Of a stretch of DNA of 64,000 nucleotides, positions 37,018-45,525 are shown piece after piece. The stretch comes from CAVVJA01 sp963779485 (lineage in GTDB: Bacteria > Actinomycetota > Actinomycetes > Mycobacteriales > Jatrophihabitantaceae): contig CAVZYJ010000012.1 of assembly GCA_963779485.1 (NCBI GenBank), forward strand, positions 102,322 to 166,321, read 5' to 3'. The notes under the pieces were generated by a model. That model searched no databases, had not been told where the DNA came from, and was given only the letters and a program-made list of their open reading frames with translations. Both the position numbers and the translations under genes were made by a program. Position 1 is the first letter of the stretch; every line of letters starts with the position of its first letter.

Positions 37018-37470
37018 CTACCTCAGCGGAGTTCGGGCGGCGGTGCTAACGACGGCAAGGTCGGCGAACGGCAATGGGCATTCGGCACTCGCGGCACAAG
37101 CCAGCACGTCGTCGCACCCGACGTCGAGCGCCATCCGCAATGTCGCCGCGATGACCTGCAAGTCAGCTACGCGATGCTCAATCTCTCGGAGCTTCGTGGC
37201 CACCTTGGCGTGCAGACCGGCATCGGGGCGGCGTCCATGACGGTGCCGGCCGGTCTCGAGCAGGTCGGCAACGTCGTCGAGGGTGAAGCCGAAACGTTGA
37301 GACGCCTTGATGATGCGCACGACGGTGACCGCTTGCTCGGAATACAGCCGATGGCCACCGAGGCTGCGCTCGGGCTCTGCCAGCAGGCCACGTCGTTCGT
37401 AGTAGCGCAACGTCTGCCGGTTGACGCCGGCCGCCGCGGCAACCTGCCCGGACCGTAGCCCGGTTGTCAT
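37018..37470 (-). CDS. MerR family regulator (metal-responsive type)
   Basis: A 150-residue MerR-type activator with the winged-helix RSGQVAAAAGVNRQTLRYYE and RRGLLAEPERSLGGHRLYSE, a dimerisation helix, and a cysteine-containing C-terminal loop (VGCDDVLACAASAECPLPF). The cysteine cluster fits thiophilic metal sensing (Hg, Cu, Cd or similar), but the order does not decide which. The ATG at 37470 has GGAGAG upstream and overlaps the stop of the preceding gene by ATGA. The long upstream open frame is antisense to neighbours and is rejected. Confidence 0.85.
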   Translation of the reverse strand: MTTGLRSGQVAAAAGVNRQTLRYYERRGLLAEPERSLGGHRLYSEQAVTVVRIIKASQRFGFTLDDVADLLETGRHRHGRRPDAGLHAKVATKLREIEHRVADLQVIAATLRMALDVGCDDVLACAASAECPLPFADLAVVSTAARTPLR

Positions 37471-37802
37471 TGGTGACTCTCCAGTGGTGCGTCGGTCCGA
37501 CGGGCGAGCGCGTCGAGCACCCCCGCCTGGGACGCAGGTACGTAGATGTTCAGCTTCAGCTCGTCGGCGAAGCGTTCGAAGCGGAAGCTGAAGAACGAGC
37601 AGCACTCGGTCTCCCGATCGATCAGGTCGCGCGCGATGTTTTCGAACCGTGGATCCAGAATCAGGCGGAGGTGGCGGGCGTCGACCCGGTCTACGGCCCG
37701 GAGCGCGGCGGCGAACAGCGTGTCGAACTCCGCCTGCCGCACCGGCCTTTCGTCCCGGGCGAGCGTGCACGTCTGCGGCGACAACGTCGGAGAATCGGTC
37801 AT
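37467..37802 (-). CDS. Hypothetical Cys-pair protein linked to MerR
   Basis: A 111-residue protein of a group common next to actinobacterial MerR genes but without a named function. It has RQAEFDTLFAAALRAVDRVD, then DLIDRETECCSFFSFRFERF with a vicinal cysteine pair, and ends with LDALARRTD. A C-C pair plus an upstream cysteine (PQTCTL) suggests thiol chemistry or metal handling. It overlaps merR by ATGA and is the first gene of that two-gene operon, divergent from the DUF1801 gene. Confidence 0.75.
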   Translation of the reverse strand: MTDSPTLSPQTCTLARDERPVRQAEFDTLFAAALRAVDRVDARHLRLILDPRFENIARDLIDRETECCSFFSFRFERFADELKLNIYVPASQAGVLDALARRTDAPLESHQ

Positions 37803-37869
37803 GTCGCGACGATAAGCCTGTACTTGGGTACCGGATGCAACTCGTTCGCGGAAGCTAACGTGATGGACC

Positions 37870-38265
37870 ATGAGCTACGTCACGGATCCCCGGGTCGACG
37901 CGTATATCGACCGGTTGCCCAACTGGCAGCAAGCCATCTGCCGCGCGGTCCGTGATCTGGTGCACGCCGCGGACGAGGAGGTCACCGAGACCATCAAGCG
38001 AACGGACCGGCCCTATTTCGTTCTGGACGGCAACATCTGCGCGCTACTCGCGGCCAAGGACCATGTGAACGTGTTTGTCTACGATGGCGCGATCGTGCCC
38101 GATCCTGAGGGAATCATCACCTCGGGCCATGACAACAAGACGGCCCGCACGGTCGCGATCCACCAAGGCGAAGCGATCAACCAGCCGGCGCTGTTGGCGA
38201 TGTTCCAGCACATCATCGCCAACAACCGCGCCGGTGGCTGGCGCGCAGTGGTCAGTGGAAACTGA
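37870..38265 (+). CDS. DUF1801 domain-containing protein
   Basis: A 131-residue YdhG/DUF1801-type protein. The conserved pattern starts VDAYIDRLPNWQQAICRAVRDLV and continues with HAADEEVTETIKRTDRPYF, then a strand-rich half (NICALLAAKDHVNVFVYDGA). The fold resembles frataxin/CyaY-like small alpha/beta proteins, but a function is not established. Its start is 67 bp from the divergent Cys-pair gene, suggesting a shared promoter region. Confidence 0.8.
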   Translation: MSYVTDPRVDAYIDRLPNWQQAICRAVRDLVHAADEEVTETIKRTDRPYFVLDGNICALLAAKDHVNVFVYDGAIVPDPEGIITSGHDNKTARTVAIHQGEAINQPALLAMFQHIIANNRAGGWRAVVSGN

Positions 38266-38321
38266 TCCTCGACAACTCGCTTCCGACCAGTCACGATTCG
38301 TCCCGCGATTAGCCTGACCGA

Positions 38322-39233
38322 ATGCGTGGATGTGGCGTCCGGTCGGCGGCCGGACCGGTGGAGCTGCTCGAGCTGCCGGAACCAGGCGATCCCGGTCCCG
38401 GCCAGCTGGTCTTGGAGATCCAGGCGGCTGGTATCGGAGCGTGGGACGCACTCCTGCATACCGGCGGTTGGGACGTCGGCCTGCGTCCGCCGGCAGCGCT
38501 CGGCGTCGAGGGAACCGGGATCGTCACCGCGGCCGGCCGGAACGTCACCGACATCGCTGTGGGCGACGCTGTTCTCGTACACGAGGCGCCCTTGCCCGGT
38601 GGAAGCGGCTTCTGGGCTCAGCGGGTGGTGGTCGATGCCGGCCACGTCGCCCGTCGACCCGCCAGCGTGAGCCCGGTGCTGGCCGGGGGCCTGCCGGTAT
38701 CCGGTCTCACCGCGCTACAGGCCCTCGCGCAGCTGGAGGTCGCCGCGGACACGCGGCTGTTGATCACCGGCGGGTCCGGTGTTACTGGCGCTATCGCGGT
38801 ACAGCTCGCCGCGCAGTCCGGAGCCGGGGTTACCGCGACCGCCGCGACGCGTCAGGCCGAGCGCCTGCACCGCATGGGCGCGATGGAGATCATCGACTCC
38901 CACGCCGCGGATTGGGCCGAGCAGGTGGCGGCCGGCTTCGACGCCGCTCTGGTTGCCGTTCGCGGCACGGCCGCGGCTGCGATCACTCTGCTTCGCGATG
39001 GCGGCCGGCTGTGCTCGATCACGTCCGACGCGCCGCCGAGCGTTCGCGGCATCGCGTCGGTGAATGCGTACGTACAGCCGGACGCCGGGCGGCTGGCCCA
39101 ACTCGCAAATCTCTGCGCCGAAGGGCGCTTGGAGCTCGACACCCAATCGCTCGCCCTCGACGGCGTGCCGTCCGCTGCGCAGCGGGTCAGCGCAGGACAG
39201 TCGGGCGGCAAGAAGTACGTCGTCGCATTGTGA
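38322..39233 (+). CDS. NADP-dependent oxidoreductase, MDR superfamily (quinone-reductase-like)
   Basis: A 303-residue medium-chain dehydrogenase/reductase. The GroES-like N-terminal half has EIQAAGIGAWDALLHTGGWD and LGVEGTGIVTAAGRNVTDIAVGDAV. The Rossmann half has LLITGGSGVTGAIAVQLAAQ, then GAGVTATAATRQAERLHRMG. The zinc-binding cysteines and histidines of alcohol dehydrogenases are absent, so it is the zinc-independent quinone/enone reductase type. It has an ATG start at 38322 and ends 17 bp from the convergent VOC gene. Confidence 0.88.
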   Translation: MRGCGVRSAAGPVELLELPEPGDPGPGQLVLEIQAAGIGAWDALLHTGGWDVGLRPPAALGVEGTGIVTAAGRNVTDIAVGDAVLVHEAPLPGGSGFWAQRVVVDAGHVARRPASVSPVLAGGLPVSGLTALQALAQLEVAADTRLLITGGSGVTGAIAVQLAAQSGAGVTATAATRQAERLHRMGAMEIIDSHAADWAEQVAAGFDAALVAVRGTAAAAITLLRDGGRLCSITSDAPPSVRGIASVNAYVQPDAGRLAQLANLCAEGRLELDTQSLALDGVPSAAQRVSAGQSGGKKYVVAL

Positions 39234-39249
39234 TCGGGGCGCCCTGTCG

Positions 39250-39684
39250 TCAGCTGCCCGACCGGTCTGGCGGTGCGGGCGTCGGGTCGAAGATCAGTTC
39301 GAGCTGGATGTTGTCGGGATCGCGAAACACGACGACCTGGGCCCCGGGGATCGAGTTGGCTGGAGTAGCAGGCGTGTACGGCACGTGGTGGCGGTCAAGG
39401 TGCGCCTGCCATTCCGCCAACTCGACCTCGCTATCGACGCGGAGTGAGAGATGATCAAGTCCAACGCGAGTCTCGTCGAAGCGGTCGTTCGGTCCGGATG
39501 TGTGCAGCGTCAGTCCGAGCCGGATCGCCAGCTCCGGATGGCGAAGGAACACCTTTTGGCGCGTGCCGTCGGGTGAGGCATACTCCCCGACGCGCTCGAA
39601 TCCGAGGATGCTCGCGTACCAACTGGCGCTGGCGTCCGGCGCGGTCACGGTCAGCCCGACGTGGTGGATTGCGGACATCGCCAC
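39250..39684 (-). CDS. VOC family protein
   Basis: A 144-residue single-domain vicinal-oxygen-chelate protein with IHHVGLTVTAPDASASWYAS at the start (first His ligand), FERVGEYASPDG, a second His in VGLDHLSLRV, and the C-terminal Glu in FRDPDNIQLELIFDP. It retains the typical H-H-E metal site, unlike the VOC protein at 8081. The substrate is not deducible. The ATG at 39684 or the one two codons later are both possible. It is divergent from the methyltransferase gene, with a short gap. Confidence 0.85.
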   Translation of the reverse strand: MAMSAIHHVGLTVTAPDASASWYASILGFERVGEYASPDGTRQKVFLRHPELAIRLGLTLHTSGPNDRFDETRVGLDHLSLRVDSEVELAEWQAHLDRHHVPYTPATPANSIPGAQVVVFRDPDNIQLELIFDPTPAPPDRSGS

Positions 39685-39732
39685 TGGCCCAGTTTGGCAC
39701 CGCTGCGCGTCAGCTCAGGGAAGGATCGAGCA

Positions 39733-40422
39733 ATGACGTCTGCGCGAGAGACCGCTGACACGCTTCGCGATTTCGGCCTCGGCGACGAGGACTGGCAGGC
39801 CTGGCGGCGCAGCGGGCTGGCTCCGGAGAGCTTCGAGGACTGGCTGACGGACCGAGTCGCTCGCCGACCGACCGGCCGGCGAGCCCGCGCCGTCTACGGC
39901 TCCGACGACGTCCACGACTTCGCTCGTGAGGCCATCCTGCGCGCGCTCGCGCTACGGCCGGACGACCGGCTAATCGAAATCGGCTGCGGCGGCGGCCTGC
40001 TGCTCCGCGCCGCGCTCGCCGCTGGGGCCACGGTAACCGGCATCGACCACAGCCCGGACATGGTCGCGCTCTCCCGGGAACGCGCTCCGGGCGCCGAAGT
40101 GCTGCTCGCGAGCGCCCATCGACTGCCCTTCGCCGACGCATCGTTCAGTGCAGTCGCGATGTCGGTCGTCTTCATATTTCTCCCGGACCCCGCCGCGATC
40201 CTGCGCGAATGCGAGCGCGTCATGATCACCCGCGCGCGGCTTGCGATCTACACCACCGGGCCGGAGCTGCGCGGCACTCCGGCCGCGCCCGAGCCTCTCG
40301 CCAGCCACAGCTACTTCCGTACCGACGCCGAACTCGTGGCGCTCGCCCGCGACGGGGGATTCACGGGTGTCACAGTGACCAACGATGGCGGTGGCCAGCT
40401 ACTCACAGCTCGGGCGCCCTGA
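39733..40422 (+). CDS. Class I SAM-dependent methyltransferase
   Basis: A 229-residue methyltransferase. Motif I is RLIEIGCGGGLLLRAALAAG, followed by VTGIDHSPDMVALSRERA, and ASAHRLPFADASFSAVAMS for the acidic loop and motif II. The UbiE/Methyltransf_11-like pattern does not reveal the acceptor. The ATG at 39733 has AAGGA upstream; the open frame further upstream is not used. It is divergent from the VOC gene. Confidence 0.85.
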   Translation: MTSARETADTLRDFGLGDEDWQAWRRSGLAPESFEDWLTDRVARRPTGRRARAVYGSDDVHDFAREAILRALALRPDDRLIEIGCGGGLLLRAALAAGATVTGIDHSPDMVALSRERAPGAEVLLASAHRLPFADASFSAVAMSVVFIFLPDPAAILRECERVMITRARLAIYTTGPELRGTPAAPEPLASHSYFRTDAELVALARDGGFTGVTVTNDGGGQLLTARAP

Positions 40423-40547
40423 GCTCGTCGCGGGTGGTCTGGCCCTTGCTTCCGTCTTTCATCCATCCGGGATGACGGCATCGTGCTGGTGGTAACGGCA
40501 ACATACGCAGACGAGACAGCCAATAATTCCGTCAAAAGGTGGAAGTC

Positions 40548-40949
40548 GTGATCAAAGCTGCGGAGTTCGGGACCGGTCAGGTGTTCTGGTCCATGCTGTG
40601 GTTCTTCCTGTTCTTCGTGTGGATCTGGTTGTTGATCGTCGTGTTCAGCGACATCTTCCGCAGCCGGGACCTCGGTGGCTGGGCCAAGGCGCTGTGGACG
40701 ATCTTCGTGATCATCCTCCCGTACTTGGGCGTATTCGTGTACCTGATCGCGCGTGGCAACAAGATGGGCCAGCATGCGGCGGAGGCGGCCCAGGCCCAGG
40801 ATGCGGCGAATCGCGAATACATCCGCAGCGCGGCTGGGTCGGATGGCCACGGTGCCGCGAACGAGGTCAGCCGGCTGGCCGACCTGCGCGATCGCGGCGT
40901 CATCAGCGACGCCGAGTTCCAGCAGGCTAAGGCCAAAGCCCTCTCCTGA
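40548..40949 (+). CDS. SHOCT/PLD nuclease-N-terminal domain membrane protein
   Basis: A 133-residue protein with two N-terminal transmembrane segments (FWSMLWFFLFFVWIWLLIVV and LWTIFVIILPYLGVFVYLIA) separated by FSDIFRSRDLGGWAKA, the PLDc_N pattern. A charged linker follows, then a C-terminal SHOCT motif (VSRLADLRDRGVISDAEFQQ). Such proteins are small, often stress-related or oligomerising membrane factors of unknown role. The GTG at 40548 is preferred to the GTG three codons upstream because of the AAGGTGG spacing. Confidence 0.8.
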   Translation: MIKAAEFGTGQVFWSMLWFFLFFVWIWLLIVVFSDIFRSRDLGGWAKALWTIFVIILPYLGVFVYLIARGNKMGQHAAEAAQAQDAANREYIRSAAGSDGHGAANEVSRLADLRDRGVISDAEFQQAKAKALS

Positions 40950-41145
40950 CTCGCGGCGGCCGGCTCAAGCGGACTGCCGCTCTCGGGTCGCGGGCCGGCC
41001 GGTACAACCCCATCCAGGGTCGCGTTCTCGTCGCGTAACATCGGCCTGGCGCAGCATAGGCGAGGCACTCGCTGCCACGGGGCTGGCTGGGGCTGGTTGT
41101 GTTGTCGACTGTCCGAGGGTGGTCGAGTGCGTCCAGCCGCGCGCT

Positions 41146-41669
41146 ATGAGCGCTGACCATTCCGACCAGGCGATCGTCTCCGGTCACGTAGCAGTCGACT
41201 CGGCCCACCCGGCCCAGAGCCTCGCAATATCCGCCTGCCATGCAGAGCTGGCAATTATCGCGGCCGATGCTGGGGATTGGGCGCGAGCGGTCCGTCACGT
41301 GGAATCATCTCGAGCTTGCGCGGTCGGGGCCGGTATCGACGATGACGGTACCCAGATCTTGACCTTTGCCGTTTTGGCCCAGCTATCTACGCATCAAGGT
41401 GATGCGCAGCGCGCCCGGGAGGCGCTGGCCCACGCTCACCGCCTCCGAGCGGAGTCCACCGTGACCCTTCCCTGGCTCGGAGTTCAGCGAGGATTGCGAT
41501 GGCTCGCACTCATCTCGCTCTCGCCGATCCGGCTGGTGCGTGGACCGTCATTCGAGATGCTCGCGAGATCCAGCGACGTCGTCCCCATCTCGGGTGCTCG
41601 GTGAGCAATTGGACCGGTCGGTCCGAGGCATTGCATCGAGCTGAGGAGTGCGGCCTGCTCAACGCGTAG
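41146..41669 (+). pseudogene. Fragment of a LuxR-family TPR-type regulator
   Basis: From ATG 41146 a frame reads CHAELAIIAADAGDWARAV and QRAREALAHAHRLRAESTV, the alternating helix pairs of LAL-type TPR regions, then stops at 41604. A shifted frame continues the same similarity (RIAMARTHLALADPAGAW, IRDAREIQRRRPHLG) to a TAG at 41667. So a helical stretch typical of the part just before the C-terminal HTH is present, broken by at least one frameshift. The ATPase part and the HTH are missing. It is a decayed remnant, not a working gene. Confidence 0.5.
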
Positions 41670-41758
41670 CCGCTGATCCTGGCCGCCTGGTCACCACTCC
41701 GGCCATTCATCAACCTTGGGCGATGCGGCGCGCTGACTCGGGGTGTTTCAGTGTTCGG

Positions 41759-42127
41759 ATGAACTCGAGCAGTGACGCCGCGCTGAGCCTGCCGCACCGG
41801 GAGATCTTGACTCGGCTGGCGCTGAACGACTCGTCATTCGTCAAGCTCGTCTTAGACGGCGGTTATCACAACGTCGAGATCTCCCGACTCGATGCGAGGA
41901 CGCACGCGCTGGCCCGGCTGGCGGCGCTACTTACGCTCGGCGCGTCCGGAGCGGCGTACGCGTCGGCCGTCGCGGACGCGTTTGCGGGCGGCGCAACGGT
42001 CGATGAAGTTGTCGGCGTGCTCGTCGCCATCACGCCCTCGATTGGCATCGTTCGGTCGGTATCCGTGGCGCCTGATCTGGCTCTAGCGGTCGGATTCGAC
42101 GTCGACGACGTCTTCGAGGAGCAGTGA
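41759..42127 (+). CDS. Carboxymuconolactone decarboxylase family protein
   Basis: A 122-residue AhpD/CMD-like helical protein. The core is RTHALARLAALLTLGASGAA, ADAFAGGATVDEVVGVLVAI and PSIGIVRSVSVAPDLALAV. It lacks the CxxC of AhpD-type peroxidases, so it is closer to the non-redox CMD-like group. The start ATG at 41759 has only a weak ribosome-binding site. It lies between two decayed genes, the LuxR/TPR fragment and a truncated GAP-family gene. Confidence 0.75.
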   Translation: MNSSSDAALSLPHREILTRLALNDSSFVKLVLDGGYHNVEISRLDARTHALARLAALLTLGASGAAYASAVADAFAGGATVDEVVGVLVAITPSIGIVRSVSVAPDLALAVGFDVDDVFEEQ

Positions 42128-42190
42128 CTTCCGCTGGTCGGGCAGAGAGCTGCCAACTCGCTTGTGCTACGTAGGTCGCCGCCCGAGAGT

Positions 42191-42340
42191 GTGAGCACGG
42201 CCTCGTCGTTGGTCTACGCGCTGGGTGTGTCACTGAGTCCGGTGCCCATCGCGTCGATTCTGCTCATCCTCACCGGCCGGCACGCCCGGGCAAACGGGAT
42301 TTCGTTCGCTACTGGGTGGACGGCCGGGTGCCCGGCCTAG
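42191..42340 (+). pseudogene. Truncated GAP-family membrane protein
   Basis: A 49-residue reading frame from GTG 42191 gives the first transmembrane helix and loop of GAP/Sap-type membrane proteins (LVYALGVSLSPVPIASILLI, then ARANGISFATGW) and stops at TAG 42338. Family members normally have about 200-230 residues with six helices. The fragment ends against the 3' end of the MarR gene, whose stop region overlaps it, so the rest has been deleted. Confidence 0.5.
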
Positions 42341-42834
42341 GCTCGTTTACCCGTCTGACGGGCGCGCCACCGGGCGAGCAGCGCGGGCATCTCGGTTTGC
42401 AGGAACTCGAAGAAGGCCAGCGATTCCGACAGCCTCCGGCCGGCGTCGGTCGCCGCCCCGACCGCTTCGACTCCAGCCTTGGTCGTCGCTACCCATTGGT
42501 CGAGTATGTGTTCGCGGCGGGCGATCATTTCGTACCAGCTGTCGTTCTCGAAGACGTAGTGATCGCGGCGCGAGCCCGGTTCCCGTTCGCGGCGGACGAT
42601 GCCCAGTCCGTTGAGGTAGCGCACAGCACCGGACACGGCCGCGCGACTGATCTGCAGTTGATCGACGAGCTCGGCCGCGCTGAGCCGGGCCCCATCAGCC
42701 GAGAGCAGCGCGGCGAACACGAGCGCCGGCATCCGGGGCATGCCGGCATCGACGAGTGCGCCGGCGAACCGCTCTACGAAACGACGAACGGCCGACTGAT
42801 CGCGGCCGCGTGACCTGCGCCGTTCAGCGTTCAC
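42337..42834 (-). CDS. MarR/GbsR family transcriptional regulator
   Basis: A 165-residue winged-helix regulator. It has RRFVERFAGALVDAGMPRMP, the HTH region LSAAELVDQLQISRAAVSGA and VRYLNGLGIVRREREPGSRR (wing), then a helical dimerisation tail. It is divergent from the ABC transporter genes, with 46 bp between the starts, which is typical of a local repressor of the exporter. Confidence 0.85.
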   Translation of the reverse strand: MNAERRRSRGRDQSAVRRFVERFAGALVDAGMPRMPALVFAALLSADGARLSAAELVDQLQISRAAVSGAVRYLNGLGIVRREREPGSRRDHYVFENDSWYEMIARREHILDQWVATTKAGVEAVGAATDAGRRLSESLAFFEFLQTEMPALLARWRARQTGKRA

Positions 42835-42842
42835 GATATCGA

Positions 42843-42858
42843 TTCACAATGTCGTGAA
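42843..42858. promoter_or_regulatory. Candidate operator between MarR and ABC genes
   Basis: TTCAC and GTGAA arms around AATGTC (42843-42858) form a short dyad in the 46-bp divergent region, overlapping any promoter that could fit there. It is a plausible binding site of the adjacent MarR-type protein. Assigned by symmetry and position only. Confidence 0.35.
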
Positions 42859-42880
42859 ACTTGTGTAGTTTAAGAATGCC

Positions 42881-43804
42881 ATGGACGCAATCTACGCCGA
42901 CGGGCTGACCAAGCGCTACGGCGACGCGCTCGCTCTGGATCGCCTCGACCTGGCGATCGCGCCTGGCGAGGTGTATGGCTATCTAGGCCCGAACGGGGCC
43001 GGCAAGACGACCACGATTCGGCTGCTACTGGGGTTGCATCGTCCGACTGCCGGTCGGGCAACATTGTTCGGGGTGGACGCCTGGCGGGATCCGGTGACCG
43101 CGCACCGCCGGGTGGCCTACGTCGCCGGCGAGCCGGCGTTGTGGCCGTCGCTGACCGGAGAGGAGACCCTGCGGTTCCTCGCTCGGCTGCACGGCGGCAC
43201 GGATGAGAGGTACCGCCAGGAGCTGGTCGCCCGCTTCGACCTCGATCCGCGGAAGAAGGTCCGCGCGCTGTCGAAGGGGAATCGGCAGAAGGTGCAGCTC
43301 GTCGCCGCGCTGGCCACCCGGGCCGACCTGCTGATCTTCGACGAGCCGACCAGCGGACTGGACCCGCTGATGGAGGTGGAGTTCCGCCGCAGCGCCGAGG
43401 AGGCCAAGGCTCGCGGCCAGACGATCCTGCTGTCCTCGCACATCCTGAGCGAGGTCGAGGCGCTCTGCGATCGGATTGGCATTCTGCGCCGCGGACGGCT
43501 CGTCGACGAAGGCACACTCGCCGAGCTGCGGCACCTGCGCGGCCAGACCGTCGAGGTCACCTTCCCCGGCCCGGCGCCGGAGCTGCCCCCGATGCCTGGC
43601 GTCGCGGTCCAGCCGGTCGGCGCGAGCGGGCTGCGGATGCAGACCACCGAGGGAGTAGGCCCGGTGATCGCCGCCCTTGCCGGGCACCCGGTCGCCACAC
43701 TCATCAGCCGCGAACCGTCTCTAGAAGAGATCTTCCTGCACCACTACGCCGACCCCGGTCTGACCGACCGCGACAACCCGGCGACGGTGACAGCCCATGA
43801 CTGA
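42881..43804 (+). CDS. ABC transporter ATP-binding protein (ABC-2 type exporter)
   Basis: A 307-residue ATPase with Walker A GPNGAGKTTT, the signature LSKGNRQKVQL, Walker B LLIFDEPTSGLDP and the H-loop LLSSHILSE. A short C-terminal domain (about 80 residues) follows, as in drug- and antibiotic-exporting ABC-2 systems. The stop overlaps the permease gene by 8 bp, so the two are co-translated. The substrate is unknown; antibiotic or lipid-like compounds are common for this group. Confidence 0.92.
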   Translation: MDAIYADGLTKRYGDALALDRLDLAIAPGEVYGYLGPNGAGKTTTIRLLLGLHRPTAGRATLFGVDAWRDPVTAHRRVAYVAGEPALWPSLTGEETLRFLARLHGGTDERYRQELVARFDLDPRKKVRALSKGNRQKVQLVAALATRADLLIFDEPTSGLDPLMEVEFRRSAEEAKARGQTILLSSHILSEVEALCDRIGILRRGRLVDEGTLAELRHLRGQTVEVTFPGPAPELPPMPGVAVQPVGASGLRMQTTEGVGPVIAALAGHPVATLISREPSLEEIFLHHYADPGLTDRDNPATVTAHD

Positions 43805-45425
43805 CCTCGCCGCGTCGGCACCGACCACGAGCCGGCGAAGCGGCGTGCTCACGGTGCTGGCGCGCCAGGCGCTGCGTGACGCCCGAGTCCGCACCGTCGT
43901 GTTCGGCTATTTGTTCGCCGTCTACTCCTACATCCAGCCGGTCGGCTACCGGCACACGTACCCGACGAGCGCCGATCGGCAGGCATTCGCCGGCAGCTTC
44001 GCCGGCAACCCCGGCTTGCGCCTCCTCTACGGCCAACCGCACCAGATCGACACCACCGCTGGCTACACCGCCTGGCGCGTTGGCGGAGTGCTGGCCATCG
44101 CCGCCGCCGTGTTCGGGCTGCTCGCCGCAGTCCGGGTGTTCCGGGCCGACGAGGAATCCGGTCGCACCGAGGTCGTCCTCGCCGCGCCGGTCAGCCGCGG
44201 CACCGCATACGCCGCCGGCCTGCTCGCGGTCGCTGCTGGGATCGCGCTGCTCGGGCTGGCCGAGTTCGCCGGCCTGGCCGCGGCCGGCCTTCCGACCGCC
44301 GGCGCGGCCTATCTCGCCGTGGCCACCGGCACCGTCGCGGCCGTGTTCACCGGAATCGGAGCGCTGGCCAGCCAACTCGTCTCGACCCGCCGCGGCGCGC
44401 TCGGCCTGGCCACCGTGACGCTCGGACTGCTGTTCCTGCTGCGGATCCTCGCCGACACCGTCACCGGCGCCGGTGGGCTGCGCTGGGCCACACCGCTCGG
44501 ATGGGCCGAAGAACTGCGCCCGCTCACCGGCTCGGCCCCGCTTGTCCTGCTGCTCCCTGCTGTGACCACGGCGCTGCTGCTGGTCGTCGCCGCGAGGTTA
44601 GCGCGTGAGCGGGACATCGGGGCCGGCCTGCTCCCCCGTAACGACAGCGCCGATCCGCAACTGTGGCTGCTCACCTCTCCGACCGCGCAGGCCCTTCGCG
44701 CCCAGGTCGGGGTCCTCGCTGCGTGGCTCGCCTCCACCGCCACCTTCCTGACGATTCTCGGTGTCGTCTCGCACAGCCTGTCCACCGCCGATGTGCCGCA
44801 GAACATCCAACGGCAGATCGCCAAGCTCGGATCGGGATCGATCGTTGCCCCGACCGGCTATCTCGCGTTCCTGTTCCTGTTCGTCACGGTCGCGCTCTGC
44901 CTGTTCAGCTGCACCCAGATCAGCGCCCTACGCCAGGACGAGGAGCAGCATCTGGAGACCGTGCTCGCCCAACCGATAGGCCGCTCCCGCTGGCTCGCCG
45001 GTCGCCTCGTCCTCGCGGCCTTCGCCGCGGCCGCCATCGCGCTCACCGCCGGGGTCGGCGCCTGGGCCGGAGCCACGGCCGCCGGAGTCCGCATTGCCCT
45101 TCCGAGCCTGCTCGAAGCCGGCGTCAACGCGCTCCCCATCGCCCTGCTGTTCCTTGGCCTCGGCGCGCTCGCGTACGCCCTGGTCCCTCGGGTCGCGGCC
45201 GGTGTCATGTATGGCCTGGTCGCGCTCGGGTTCCTCTGGCAACTGATCGGTTCACTTGTCGGCCCGCCGCGCTGGATCCTTGACCTGTCGCCGTTCGCCC
45301 ACGTCGCACTCGTACCGACCCAACCGTTCCGGCCCATCGCCGCCGTCGTCATGGTGACCGTCGGCCTGCTCGCCGCGACGAGCGCGCTCGTCGCCTTCGG
45401 CCACCGCGACATCGCCGGGCGCTAG
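43797..45425 (+). CDS. ABC transporter permease (polyketide-antibiotic exporter type)
   Basis: A 542-residue membrane protein with about 12 hydrophobic segments arranged as two repeated six-helix halves. The second half repeats motifs such as QDEEQHLETVLAQPIGRSRW against RADEESGRTEVVLAAPVSRG in the first. This duplication is the hallmark of the actinobacterial 'exporter of polyketide antibiotics' permeases, so one polypeptide replaces a dimer. It overlaps the ATPase gene by 8 bp and is followed by hairpin element copy B. Confidence 0.88.
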   Translation: MTDLAASAPTTSRRSGVLTVLARQALRDARVRTVVFGYLFAVYSYIQPVGYRHTYPTSADRQAFAGSFAGNPGLRLLYGQPHQIDTTAGYTAWRVGGVLAIAAAVFGLLAAVRVFRADEESGRTEVVLAAPVSRGTAYAAGLLAVAAGIALLGLAEFAGLAAAGLPTAGAAYLAVATGTVAAVFTGIGALASQLVSTRRGALGLATVTLGLLFLLRILADTVTGAGGLRWATPLGWAEELRPLTGSAPLVLLLPAVTTALLLVVAARLARERDIGAGLLPRNDSADPQLWLLTSPTAQALRAQVGVLAAWLASTATFLTILGVVSHSLSTADVPQNIQRQIAKLGSGSIVAPTGYLAFLFLFVTVALCLFSCTQISALRQDEEQHLETVLAQPIGRSRWLAGRLVLAAFAAAAIALTAGVGAWAGATAAGVRIALPSLLEAGVNALPIALLFLGLGALAYALVPRVAAGVMYGLVALGFLWQLIGSLVGPPRWILDLSPFAHVALVPTQPFRPIAAVVMVTVGLLAATSALVAFGHRDIAGR

Positions 45426-45480
45426 CGGCAGCCGCACCCGCGTGTCCGTGAGCGCCGTCCGATGACCGCTGCACCCGGGA

Positions 45481-45525
45481 TGATCTTTGACTTATGGGCG
45501 CTATCAAGCAATAAGTCCAAGATCA
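45481..45525 (-). repeat. Dispersed hairpin element, copy B
   Basis: TGATCTTTGACTTAT (45481-45495) pairs with 45511-45525, with one mismatch (T for G), and a 15-nt loop. It lies between the ABC permease and the convergent PIN gene. The PIN frame ends on a TGA inside the right arm. Loop similarity suggests the opposite orientation to copies A and D. Confidence 0.8.

Noticed and set aside
42316..42813. Plus-strand frame overlapping the MarR regulator
   Set aside because: It is a shadow of the MarR gene; the only plus-strand similarity here is the short GAP-family stump ending at 42340.
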